This document shows positions 33,379 through 41,094 of a stretch of DNA of 64,000 nucleotides, piece after piece. Position numbers and translations under genes: made by a program. This stretch comes from Spiractinospora alimapuensis. Its GTDB lineage: Bacteria > Actinomycetota > Actinomycetes > Streptosporangiales > Streptosporangiaceae. Position 1 is the first letter of the stretch. The number at the start of each line of letters is the position of its first letter. The stretch is from NCBI RefSeq assembly GCF_018437505.1, contig NZ_CP072467.1:3410001-3474000 (forward strand), in the 5' to 3' direction. The notes beneath the pieces were generated by a model. It was not told where the DNA came from. It saw only the letters and a program-made list of their open reading frames with translations, and ran no database searches.

Positions 33379-34806
33379 TCAGGGCCAGTCGGAGGCCCAG
33401 GGACGTGCCATCTCCACGGCGTGGGCGGCGCGGAGGATCGCCGCGTCGTGGTGGCGGGCGGCGACGATCTGCAGGCCGACGGGAAGCCCACCCGGCGTGA
33501 AGCCGCAGGGAATGCTCGCGGCCGGCTGCTGGGTCATGTTGAACGGGAAACTGAAGGTCGCCCACTCCAGCCAACGCTTGGCACCGGAGTCCGCGGGCAC
33601 CTCTCGGCCGGCCTCGAAGGGCGGAATCGCGACGGCCGGCGTCAGCAGGAGGTCGTACTCCTCGTGCAGCTCCCCCATCCGCTTGCCCATGGCCATACGG
33701 GTCGCCATGGCGGTGAGGTAGTCCTGCGCGGAGTAGGTAAGGCCTACCTCGATGATTTCCGCCAGCCCCGGGTCGAGCAGTTCGCGTTCCTCGACGGAGA
33801 GGTGTTCGGTGGCCTTGGCCGCACCCGCGAACCACAACACCTGGAAGTCGTCGATCGGGTTGGCGAACCCGGGGTCGACTTCGTCGACCTTCGCTCCGAG
33901 GTCCTCGAACACCGCCGCCGCGCCGGCGACGACACCGGCGACGTCGGGGTCCACACTCGCGTAGCCCAGAGTCGGACTGAACGCGATCCGGAGGCCCGCC
34001 ACGGAGGCGCCGTCGAGGTCGGCCAGGAAACTCCCGGTGGGAGGAGCCAACGCCGCCCAGTCCCGGTGGTCGGGGCGGGAGATGACGTCCATCATGAGCG
34101 CGGTGTCCGCCACCGTCCGCGTCATCGGCCCGGTGTGCGCGAGCGTCCCGTAGGGGCTCGCCGGGTAGTGCGGGACGAGACCGTAGGTCGGCTTGAGGGT
34201 CACGATGCCGCAGAACGACGCGGGGATCCGCACCGATCCGCCGCCGTCGGTCCCCAAGGCGAGCGGCGCCATCCCAGCGGCGACGGCCGCGGCCGCGCCA
34301 CCACTTGACCCACCCGCCGTGCGCGTTGTGTCCCATGGGTTCCGGGTAACGCCGGCGAGTGGGCTGTCTGTTACGGCCTTCCAGGCCAGCTCCGGTGTGG
34401 TCGTCTTTCCGACGAAGACCGCGTCCGCCTCACGCAGACGCGCCACCGCGGGGGAGTCCTCCGTCCACGGGCCCGCCGCGTTGACCGTGCGGGAGCCCCG
34501 GAGGTTGGGCCAGCCGCGGGTGTTGAACACGTCCTTGATCGAGGTGGGAACCCCGTCCAGGACGCCGTTCGGCTCACCCCGCGCCCAGCGGTCCTCGGAC
34601 TCGCGCGCCGTCCGCAGCGCCTCCTCGCCATGCACCTGGCAGTAGGAGTTGATGCGCGGGTCCTCCCGCTCGATGCGCTCCAGGACCGCGGCGGTCGCCT
34701 CGACGGGCGACAGGTCCTTCGCGGCGTACGCGGAGAGGAGTTCGGTCGCGGACATGGCGGTGGGGTCGCCGGGTTCACGGCTGGTGCCGGGGGGCTGGGG
34801 ACTCAC
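33379..34806 (-). CDS. Amidase (amidase-signature family)
   Basis: A 475-residue amide hydrolase of the amidase-signature (GatA-like) family. The catalytic triad is visible: Lys in PTSIKDVFNTRG, the cis-Ser and nucleophile Ser in GGSSGGAAAAVAAG and GTDGGGSVRIPA. The Pro-rich end (ASIPCGFTPGGLPVGLQIVA) is typical. It releases ammonia from a carboxamide or opens an amide bond; the substrate is unknown. It is the second gene of a unit whose first gene is a D-2-hydroxyacid dehydrogenase 33 bp upstream. It belongs by position to the catabolic block 33.4-42.4 kb. Confidence 0.94.
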   Translation of the reverse strand: MSPQPPGTSREPGDPTAMSATELLSAYAAKDLSPVEATAAVLERIEREDPRINSYCQVHGEEALRTARESEDRWARGEPNGVLDGVPTSIKDVFNTRGWPNLRGSRTVNAAGPWTEDSPAVARLREADAVFVGKTTTPELAWKAVTDSPLAGVTRNPWDTTRTAGGSSGGAAAAVAAGMAPLALGTDGGGSVRIPASFCGIVTLKPTYGLVPHYPASPYGTLAHTGPMTRTVADTALMMDVISRPDHRDWAALAPPTGSFLADLDGASVAGLRIAFSPTLGYASVDPDVAGVVAGAAAVFEDLGAKVDEVDPGFANPIDDFQVLWFAGAAKATEHLSVEERELLDPGLAEIIEVGLTYSAQDYLTAMATRMAMGKRMGELHEEYDLLLTPAVAIPPFEAGREVPADSGAKRWLEWATFSFPFNMTQQPAASIPCGFTPGGLPVGLQIVAARHHDAAILRAAHAVEMARPWASDWP

Positions 34807-34839
34807 ACACTTCTCCGTTCACTGCGGTTCCACTGCGGG

Positions 34840-35823
34840 TCAGCCATGCGGCACGTATCCGCGCCGCTTGTCCACGATGTTCCTGAGTTCCCGACCGTCG
34901 AGGTAGCGGTCCAGGTTGTCGTAGAAGAGCTGGGCGAGGTCGGCGCGCCATCCCACGGTGTCGCCGGACATGTGCGGTGAGACGATCACGCCGGGCATGT
35001 CCCACAGCGGGGAGTCCGTGGGGAGGGGCTCGGACTCGAAGACGTCGAGAGCGGCGCCGGCGATGGCGCCGTCCCGAAGCGCGGCGACCAGGTCGCGCTC
35101 CACGACCAGCGGTCCCCGACCGATGTTGATCACGCGCGTGCTCGGGCGCATGGCCCGCAGGGCGGCGTCGTCGATCATTCCGTGCGTCGCCTCGGTGAGG
35201 GGCGCGGCCAGGACCACGAAGTCGGCCTCCGACACGGCGGTGTGCAGCTCCTGTTGCGGATGCACTGTGGTGAAGTCCGGGTCGTCGGTCCGTGCCGTCC
35301 TGCCCAGACCCCGCACCGTCAGTCCCACGGCGGAGAGCTGGCGGGCGATGGCCCGCCCGATGGGCCCGGTGCCGATGACGAGAGCGCGCTTTCCGGCGAC
35401 GCGTTCCGTCTCGCGGTGCTCCCACTCGTGGCGTGTCTGCCGGGAGAGGGTGCCCGGCAGGTCCTTGGTGTAGGCCAGGACGAGACCGAGGACGTACTCC
35501 GCGATCGACTGGTCGAAGATGCCCCGGGAGTTGGTGAGGACCACGTCGCTCGCGGTGAGCTCGGGGAACATCAGGTTGTCCACGCCCGCCGTCGCGGCGT
35601 GGATCCATCGGAGCTGGTCCGCCTTGCCCCAGGCGTCGACCAGCGCACGCGAGAACAGGTCCCACACCAGCAGGACGTCGGCCCCAGGCAGGGCGCCGGC
35701 CAGCTCGTCCGCGGACACGTAACGCACCTGCGCGAGGCGCGCGTCACTGTCGAGCCGAGCGGCACCGGGGGGAGCGGCGCCCCCGCTCAGGACCACCACT
35801 CGGGGGGGTGTTTCCACAGCCAC
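34840..35823 (-). CDS. D-2-hydroxyacid dehydrogenase family protein
   Basis: A 327-residue NAD(P)-dependent dehydrogenase. The cofactor loop is VIGTGPIGRAIARQLSAVG. The active-site residues of the family are present: Arg in INIGRGPLV, Glu in DVFESEPLP and His in VSPHMSGDT. It oxidises or reduces a D-2-hydroxy acid, or a glyoxylate/hydroxypyruvate-like acid, in the cytosol. GTG 35823 has GGGGAGGAA eight bases upstream; the extra 11 codons of the longer frame carry no signal. It heads a two-gene unit with the amidase. The intergenic region on its 5' side holds the palindrome shared with the aminotransferase promoter. Confidence 0.93.
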   Translation of the reverse strand: MAVETPPRVVVLSGGAAPPGAARLDSDARLAQVRYVSADELAGALPGADVLLVWDLFSRALVDAWGKADQLRWIHAATAGVDNLMFPELTASDVVLTNSRGIFDQSIAEYVLGLVLAYTKDLPGTLSRQTRHEWEHRETERVAGKRALVIGTGPIGRAIARQLSAVGLTVRGLGRTARTDDPDFTTVHPQQELHTAVSEADFVVLAAPLTEATHGMIDDAALRAMRPSTRVINIGRGPLVVERDLVAALRDGAIAGAALDVFESEPLPTDSPLWDMPGVIVSPHMSGDTVGWRADLAQLFYDNLDRYLDGRELRNIVDKRRGYVPHG

Positions 35824-35918
35824 GAGGTAATTCCTCCCCTTCACAACGGACAGCACACCGGATGACCTGCGGCGCGATGCCTTGACGCAGAGTTAACGAT
35901 TCGGAGCCGAAGAAACCA

Positions 35919-35957
35919 TTGACACGCTAGAGAGCAATCGTATGATTGTCAACAATC
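35919..35957 (+). promoter_or_regulatory. Near-consensus promoter with GntR-type operator, upstream of DUF3830
   Basis: TTGACA (35919-35924), 16-bp spacer and TATGAT (35941-35946) form the best sigma-70-like promoter of the window. The palindrome GATTGT-CA-ACAATC (35944-35957) covers the end of the -10 and the transcription start. The same core ATTGTCAACAAT recurs at 41053-41064. It is a likely operator of the FCD-GntR regulator encoded at 38662. Confidence 0.7.
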
Positions 35958-36101
35958 GGCGGATGTGCTCCGCGCGGTCACGTGGATGAATGTTGTCGAG
36001 TTGTCGAACAGCTTCTCCCGTCCAGGGCGGAGCGCTACTGACGAGTTCTCACCTCACCACCAGGAAACACGACGAACCGTGAACGGAGGAACCTTCCGGC
36101 G

Positions 36102-36596
36102 ATGCCCAGATACATGTCCATCTCCCTGGAACGTCGCGGCGTGAGCTGCGTCGCGGAGCTCCTGGACAAGGAAGCTCCCCGCACCTGCGACGCGGTCTGG
36201 CAGGCGCTCCCCCTCGAAGGTCCGGCACAGCACGCCAAGTACGCCCGCAACGAGGTGTACACGATGGTGCCCCGGTTCTCCCCCGAGGAAGTCGGACAGG
36301 AGAACCCGACGGTTACCCCCATTCCCGGCGACGTGGTGTACTTCTCCTTTCCCGGTGGGATGCTCGACCGGGAGTTCAAGGAGGACAAGGGCGTCGAGCA
36401 CCTTCCGGGGGTGATTGACCTGGCGATTTTCTACGGACGCAACAACCTCCTGATCAACGGCGACGTCGGCTGGGTCCCCGGCAACGTCTACGCGACCATC
36501 GTCGAGGGGCTGGACGCCATGGCGGAGGCCTGCCACGACGTGTGGCGATCGGGCAGCGTTGGGGAACGGCTTGTTTATCGCAGGCACGAGGAATAG
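36102..36596 (+). CDS. DUF3830 family protein
   Basis: A 164-residue cytosolic protein of the DUF3830 family, predicted to have a cyclophilin-like beta-barrel fold. Visible family traits are the opening ISLERRGVSCVAELLDKEAPRTCDAVWQALP (written in part), GDVVYFSFPGG and the end of the barrel IDLAIFYGRNNLLINGDVGWVPGNVYATI. No reaction is established for the family as far as I recall, but it often stands beside racemase-superfamily and amidohydrolase genes, as here. The upstream leader is about 150 nt long and starts at the operator-covered promoter. It is probably the first gene of the transcript that continues into the two racemase-like genes. Confidence 0.82.
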   Translation: MPRYMSISLERRGVSCVAELLDKEAPRTCDAVWQALPLEGPAQHAKYARNEVYTMVPRFSPEEVGQENPTVTPIPGDVVYFSFPGGMLDREFKEDKGVEHLPGVIDLAIFYGRNNLLINGDVGWVPGNVYATIVEGLDAMAEACHDVWRSGSVGERLVYRRHEE

Positions 36597-36840
36597 CCAC
36601 AGCGAACAGAAAAGGGCAGTCGGCAGGTCCACCGATCATTGGTGGTGCTCTCGGTCCGCGGCACCCAGAACCACCGAACGTCACGACCCCGTGTAAACAC
36701 GGGGAAGTAGCCGTCCTGGACCGCGCATCGGACCTCACCACCCGTGCGCGGAACAGGACGTCGCCGCGACCAATTGTTCATGCCCCCACGGGGGCGCCAG
36801 GGGGAACCGCCAGGACGCGAACGAAGGAGGTGAGTGACCA

Positions 36841-37728
36841 ATGCGGACCGATCGGCTGGCCGGATACCAACCGGATGAGACCGACCAGGAGGAGCGGGTC
36901 ATCCAACGCCGAGCCGCTTGGACAGCGGAACCGGTGACCATCATCCCGGCCGCGGGGGAGCCGACTCGCGACAGGTTCGTCGAGTTCGTCACTCCGGTGG
37001 AGCCACCCGGCCAGTCCGGCGTGGGCATCGTGGCACCATTCGACTTCGCCCTTGATCGGGAGCTGTGGCGATGGACGCCCGACAACGTATCCCTCTACGT
37101 CACCCGCCTGCCGTACACCACGGCGCCGGTGACGGTGGAGATGGCGTCGTCGCTCGCCGATGACGAGAACGTGGCGCGCGCGACCCAGGACCTGCTCGTC
37201 CCCGAGCCCCTCGTGGTCGCCTTCGCCTGTACGTCAGGCAGCTTCATCAACGGGCGTGAGGGCCAGGCCCGGTTACAGAACAGCATTACGGGTGCCGGCG
37301 CTCCCGCCGCGGTGACCACCTCGGGCGCGATGGTCGACGCGCTCAAGGCGCTGGACGTCAGCAAGGTCGCCATCGTGACGCCGTACGTGGACAGCGTGAC
37401 CGAACGCCTCCTGCACTACCTCTCCGAGCACGGCGTGGAGAGCGTGTCCAGCGTCGGTCTGGGTCTGCTGAACCACATCTGGCGGGTCAGCTACTCCGAG
37501 GTCGTCCAGGCGGTCCGCGACGTGGACCGCCCCGAGGCCGAGGCGGTGTTCATTAGCTGTACCAACGTACTGACCTACGACATCATCGCTCCGCTCGAGC
37601 GGATGTTGGGAAAACCCGTCCTCACCGCCAACCAGGTGACCATGTGGGGCGCGCTGAACACCATCGGTCGCCAGGCGATCGGGTACGAGCAGCGGCTCAT
37701 CGAGGACACAGCTCAGACGGACGTCTGA
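36841..37728 (+). CDS. Asp/Glu racemase superfamily enzyme, maleate isomerase-like (copy 1)
   Basis: A 295-residue protein of the maleate cis-trans isomerase / arylmalonate decarboxylase / EutA branch. Two cysteines at the positions of the catalytic pair are visible: FACTSGSFINGREG and FISCTNVLTYDI. The C-terminal phrase GKPVLTANQVTMWGALN is typical. The first 65 residues precede the usual fold and resemble an extension. It has a very strong ribosome binding site, GGAGGTG, before ATG 36841. Enzymes of this branch isomerise maleate, racemise or decarboxylate, or serve ectoine use. The exact reaction is open. A second paralogue follows 100 bp downstream. Confidence 0.87.
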   Translation: MRTDRLAGYQPDETDQEERVIQRRAAWTAEPVTIIPAAGEPTRDRFVEFVTPVEPPGQSGVGIVAPFDFALDRELWRWTPDNVSLYVTRLPYTTAPVTVEMASSLADDENVARATQDLLVPEPLVVAFACTSGSFINGREGQARLQNSITGAGAPAAVTTSGAMVDALKALDVSKVAIVTPYVDSVTERLLHYLSEHGVESVSSVGLGLLNHIWRVSYSEVVQAVRDVDRPEAEAVFISCTNVLTYDIIAPLERMLGKPVLTANQVTMWGALNTIGRQAIGYEQRLIEDTAQTDV

Positions 37729-37743
37729 GAACCGAGTAGGACG

Positions 37744-37803
37744 ACCGGGCGGAACACACTGCCCGGTCCGTTTGTGACCGGTCCTTACCGAGCGACCGGT
37801 CAC
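37744..37803 (+). promoter_or_regulatory. Two hairpins between the racemase-like genes
   Basis: ACCGGGC (37744-37750) pairs with GCCCGGT (37761-37767). A few bases later GTGACCGGTC (37774-37783) pairs perfectly with GACCGGTCAC (37794-37803). The second hairpin ends 23 bp before the next start codon. They may attenuate or process the transcript so that the two enzymes are made in different amounts, or stabilise an mRNA end. Confidence 0.45.
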
Positions 37804-37826
37804 CCATCAGCGTGAAGGGAGACCGC

Positions 37827-38582
37827 GTGGGCACCACGAGTCAGACGATCGGGTTCCTCTACCCCGGATACAGCGCCGAGGACGACTACCCCGCCTACCA
37901 GGAACTTCTCGGTGGGACACCCGAGCTGCGCGTCGTGCACACACTGATGCGCGAGGACGCGCACCGCGTGGACGCGCTCCTCGACGTCGGCGGTGCCGAC
38001 GTGCTCGCCGAGGGCGCACGTCAGCTCACGGGCGCCGCGGCGGTGGTCTGGGCCTGCACCAGCGGAAGCTTCGTCTTCGGATGGCAGGGGGCCGAGGAGC
38101 AGGTCGCCGGCGTGGCCGACGCGTCGGGGGTTCCCGCCTCCAGCACGTCGTTCGCCTTCGTGAACGCGGCCCGACACCTCGGCGTCCGACGTGTCGCGGT
38201 CGCCGCCACCTACCCGGAGGACGTCGCGGGACACTTCCGGGAGTTCCTCGCCACCGCCGGCATCGAGGTCCTGTCCCTCTCCAGCCGTGGGATCGTCACC
38301 GCGGCCGAGGTCGGACTGCTGGAGCGGGCCGACGTCATCGACTTCATCAGTGAGAACGACCACCCTGAGGCCGACGCCGTCCTCGTCCCGGACACGGCGC
38401 TGCACAGCGCGGGCCTCCTCGCCGATGCGGAGAAGCGGCTCGGCAAGCCCATCCTCACCGCGAACCAGGTGAGTGTGTGGGAGGGAATGCGTCTGGCGGG
38501 CGAACCCCTCCAGCGGGACGGACTCGGTCAGCTCTTCGCCAGTGAGGCCCCGGCCGCCACCACGGCGGTACTGCCGGGCTGA
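37827..38582 (+). CDS. Asp/Glu racemase superfamily enzyme, maleate isomerase-like (copy 2)
   Basis: A 251-residue protein related to the gene before it: it shares WACTSGSFVFGWQGAEEQ with the first catalytic Cys, and the tail GKPILTANQVSVWEGMRLAG. At the second site it has LVPDTALHSAG rather than the SCTN of copy 1, so the second catalytic Cys appears to be missing. It starts directly with TIGFLYPGYSAEDDYPAYQ, the normal beginning of maleate isomerase-like proteins. GTG 37827 is preceded by GGGAG; an upstream GTG (37812) would add five residues. With one Cys it may be a decarboxylase or lyase, or a partner subunit of copy 1. Confidence 0.85.
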   Translation: MGTTSQTIGFLYPGYSAEDDYPAYQELLGGTPELRVVHTLMREDAHRVDALLDVGGADVLAEGARQLTGAAAVVWACTSGSFVFGWQGAEEQVAGVADASGVPASSTSFAFVNAARHLGVRRVAVAATYPEDVAGHFREFLATAGIEVLSLSSRGIVTAAEVGLLERADVIDFISENDHPEADAVLVPDTALHSAGLLADAEKRLGKPILTANQVSVWEGMRLAGEPLQRDGLGQLFASEAPAATTAVLPG

Positions 38583-38661
38583 CCGTCACTCAACTACCAA
38601 CCGACGAAGGCAATCCGGACAAACCGGTAATTTAGGACAATAAGGCAGGTGATGGAATGTT

Positions 38662-39342
38662 ATGAGTGCTCCTGGAAATCTTGTCCCCGTCCCCCGGAAG
38701 TCCACGGCCGCGCTGATCGCCGATCAGTTGCGGGCGGCGATCATGAGCGGTGTCCTGGCTCCCGGGGACCAACTGGGCGAGACGGAGCTCGCGACTCGGC
38801 TCGGCGTGAGCCGTGGCCCCCTGCGCGAGGCAATGCAACGTCTCGTCCAGGAAGGACTGCTGCGTTCGGAACGACACCGGGGGCTGTTCGTCATCGATCT
38901 GACGCACAACGACGTACGGGACATCTACACCGCCCGATTGGCAGTGGAACGCTGTGCCTGCGAACTGGTGATGCGCGGCAACCGCGGCGAGGCCGTCGCA
39001 CGGCTCACCGAGGCGCTCACCCGACTCCGGGAGGCCGCCCGAACCAGGGACCGGCTCGCCATGAGCGAGGCCGACCAGGCGTTCCACCAGACCCTCGTGA
39101 GTTCCTCGGGTAACTCCCGACTGGAACGCATGACCGAGACCCTGCTCGTGGAGACACGGATGTGCCTCACCGCGATGCAGAAGGTCTACCCCGAGCCCGC
39201 GGAACTCGTGGAGGAGCACGAGAAGCTCGTCGACGCCATCTCCGACGGCGACGAGGAGCTTCTTCTGCGCCTCATCGAGGAACACATGACTGACACCGTG
39301 CAGCGCATGAACCTACGCCACGACGACCAGCAGGCCAGTTGA
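38662..39342 (+). CDS. GntR family regulator, FCD subfamily
   Basis: A 226-residue transcription factor. The winged helix is N-terminal (STAALIADQLRAAIMSGVLAPGDQL, LGVSRGPLREAMQRLVQEGLLRSERHRG in part). The FCD effector domain follows, with the helical core and the Asp/His residues that usually bind a metal (IYTARLAVERCACEL, EADQAFHQTLV). FCD regulators sense carboxylic acids and act mostly as repressors. It lies between the catabolic genes and the dehydrogenase. The palindrome core ATTGTCAACAAT in front of both outer transcription units fits the FadR/VanR-type site pattern, so it is the best candidate regulator. The two sites are absent from its own upstream region. Confidence 0.93.
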   Translation: MSAPGNLVPVPRKSTAALIADQLRAAIMSGVLAPGDQLGETELATRLGVSRGPLREAMQRLVQEGLLRSERHRGLFVIDLTHNDVRDIYTARLAVERCACELVMRGNRGEAVARLTEALTRLREAARTRDRLAMSEADQAFHQTLVSSSGNSRLERMTETLLVETRMCLTAMQKVYPEPAELVEEHEKLVDAISDGDEELLLRLIEEHMTDTVQRMNLRHDDQQAS

Positions 39343-39347
39343 CGGGA

Positions 39348-39378
39348 GGGGCACCCCGCACACCACGCGGGGTGCCCC
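39348..39378. terminator. Terminator after the GntR gene
   Basis: A perfect 12-bp stem, GGGGCACCCCGC / GCGGGGTGCCCC, with a 7-nt loop, followed by CTTT. It lies directly after the stop codon. Confidence 0.8.
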
Positions 39379-39419
39379 CTTTCACGTTCTCGCCCCGTTC
39401 GATCGGTCGCCTGGACGGA

Positions 39420-39446
39420 ACCGGCTCCCCTCTCCGGAGAGCCGGT
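39420..39446. terminator. Hairpin at the end of the dehydrogenase gene
   Basis: ACCGGCTC (39420-39427) pairs with GAGCCGGT (39439-39446). It lies 24 bp beyond the stop of the minus-strand dehydrogenase gene and probably ends that transcript. Confidence 0.55.
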
Positions 39447-39469
39447 CCATCAGTGTCACCGTTCCGGGG

Positions 39470-40939
39470 TCAGACGTTCCCGATCCCGACGTACTTCAGG
39501 TCCAGGAACTCGTCGATCCCGACCCGGCCTCCCTCGCGGCCGAGGCCCGACTGCTTCACCCCACCGAAGGGCGCGGCCGGGTTGGACACCACTCCCTGGT
39601 TGAGGCCGACCATTCCGGTCTCCAACGCCTCGCTGACCCGCAGGGACCGCGCGAGGTCCTGCGTGAAGACGTAGCTCACCAGACCGAACTCGGTGTCGTT
39701 GGCGAGCGTGATCGCCTCCTCCTCCGAGTCGAAGGTGAGAACCGGAGCCACAGGGCCGAAGATCTCGGTGGTCGACAGCTTGCTGGAGGGTTGGACGTCA
39801 GCGAGAACGGTCGGACGGTAGTAGTACCCGTCACCGTCGCCCCGCTCACCGCCGACCAGCACCCGCGCCCCGCGCTCGACCGCGTCGTCCACCAGCCCCT
39901 GCACCTTGTCCAACGCGGCGGAGTCGATCAGCGGACCGACCTGGACACCGTCCTCGGTGCCGCGCCCGACAGTGAGGGCCCCCATCCGCGCGCTCAGCCG
40001 CGTGGAGAACTCCTCGGCGACGCTGGAGTGCACGTAGATACGGTTGGCGGCGGTGCACGCCTCACCGATGTTGCGCATCTTGGCCTGCATCGCGCCCTCG
40101 ACCGCGGCGTCGAGGTCGGCGTCCTCGAACACCAGGAACGGCGCGTTCCCGCCCAGTTCCATGGACGTACGCAGAACCTTCTCCGAGGCCTGCCCCAGCA
40201 GCAGTCGCCCGACGGCGGTGGAGCCGGTGAACGACAGTTTCCGGATCCGCCCGTCCTTGATCAGCGGTTCGCTGACCTCTCCGGCGCTCGTCGTCGGCAG
40301 GACGCTCAGCACGCCCTCGGGCAGCCCGGCCTCGCGCAGGATGTCGGCGAGGGCCAGCGCGGACAGCGGGGTCTGCTGCGCCGGCTTCAGCACCATGGTG
40401 CAGCCGGCGGCCACGGCCGGTCCGATCTTCCGCGTCCCCATGGCCATGGGGAAGTTCCACGGAGTGATCAGCAGGCAGGGGCCGACCGGCTGACGCATGA
40501 GAAGAAAACGCGACTGGCCATTTGGGGCGACCGAATAGCCACCATCGATGCGGACCGCTTCCTCGGCGAACCACCGGAAGAACTCCGCGGAGTAGGCGAT
40601 CTCACCCTTGGCCTCGGCCAGGGGCTTGCCCATCTCCAACGTCATCAGCAGGGCGAGGTCGTCCTGCCGCTCCAACAGGAGGTCGTAGGCACGGCTGAGG
40701 ATCTCGCCGCGCTGGCGCGGTGGATACTTGGCCCAACTGTCCTGGGTCGCGGCGGCGATGTCGAGGGCGGCGCGGGCGTCCGCCTCACCGGCGTCGGCCA
40801 CCTCACACAAGGTTCGTCCGGTGGAGGGGTCCTCGACGGCGAACGTCCGCCCGGTCGAGGCGTCCCGCCACTGACCGCCCATGAAGAGCTGCTTTGATAC
40901 CTGGTCGACGACCACGGATTCACGTTCCGTCACTGCCAT
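39470..40939 (-). CDS. Succinate-semialdehyde dehydrogenase-type aldehyde dehydrogenase
   Basis: A 489-residue NAD(P)-dependent aldehyde dehydrogenase of the GabD group. Cofactor and active-site marks: TPWNFPMAMGTRKIGPA, FTGSTAVGRLL, the catalytic Glu in MELGGNAPFLVFEDAD and the catalytic Cys in NIGEACTAANR. The end PFGGVKQSGLGREGG is typical. It probably oxidises succinate semialdehyde or a related 4-carbon semialdehyde to the acid. ATG 40939 has GGAAAGGG upstream. It is divergent from a class III aminotransferase, the usual partner that makes its aldehyde. Aspartate semialdehyde is an alternative substrate given the EutA-like neighbours. Confidence 0.93.
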   Translation of the reverse strand: MAVTERESVVVDQVSKQLFMGGQWRDASTGRTFAVEDPSTGRTLCEVADAGEADARAALDIAAATQDSWAKYPPRQRGEILSRAYDLLLERQDDLALLMTLEMGKPLAEAKGEIAYSAEFFRWFAEEAVRIDGGYSVAPNGQSRFLLMRQPVGPCLLITPWNFPMAMGTRKIGPAVAAGCTMVLKPAQQTPLSALALADILREAGLPEGVLSVLPTTSAGEVSEPLIKDGRIRKLSFTGSTAVGRLLLGQASEKVLRTSMELGGNAPFLVFEDADLDAAVEGAMQAKMRNIGEACTAANRIYVHSSVAEEFSTRLSARMGALTVGRGTEDGVQVGPLIDSAALDKVQGLVDDAVERGARVLVGGERGDGDGYYYRPTVLADVQPSSKLSTTEIFGPVAPVLTFDSEEEAITLANDTEFGLVSYVFTQDLARSLRVSEALETGMVGLNQGVVSNPAAPFGGVKQSGLGREGGRVGIDEFLDLKYVGIGNV

Positions 40940-41025
40940 GCCCAACCCTTTCCAGCAGCGTCGGGGAAACATCCCAGTTCAGGCCCGGATTTACGGGTTA
41001 CCAGGGAGTTTCCTGGACACGATGT

Positions 41026-41065
41026 CTGTCGCGTTCGCGATGCACGCAGTATATTGTCAACAATC
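41026..41065 (+). promoter_or_regulatory. Aminotransferase promoter with GntR-type operator
   Basis: TATATT at 41050-41055 is a good -10 with a weak CTGTCG -35 at 41026-41031. The palindrome ATTGTCAACAAT (41053-41064) overlaps the -10 in nearly the same position as in the promoter upstream of DUF3830. It lies between the divergent dehydrogenase and aminotransferase genes and could control both. Confidence 0.65.
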
Positions 41066-41094
41066 CTACTAACCGTTGGGAACGAGGTTCGAGA

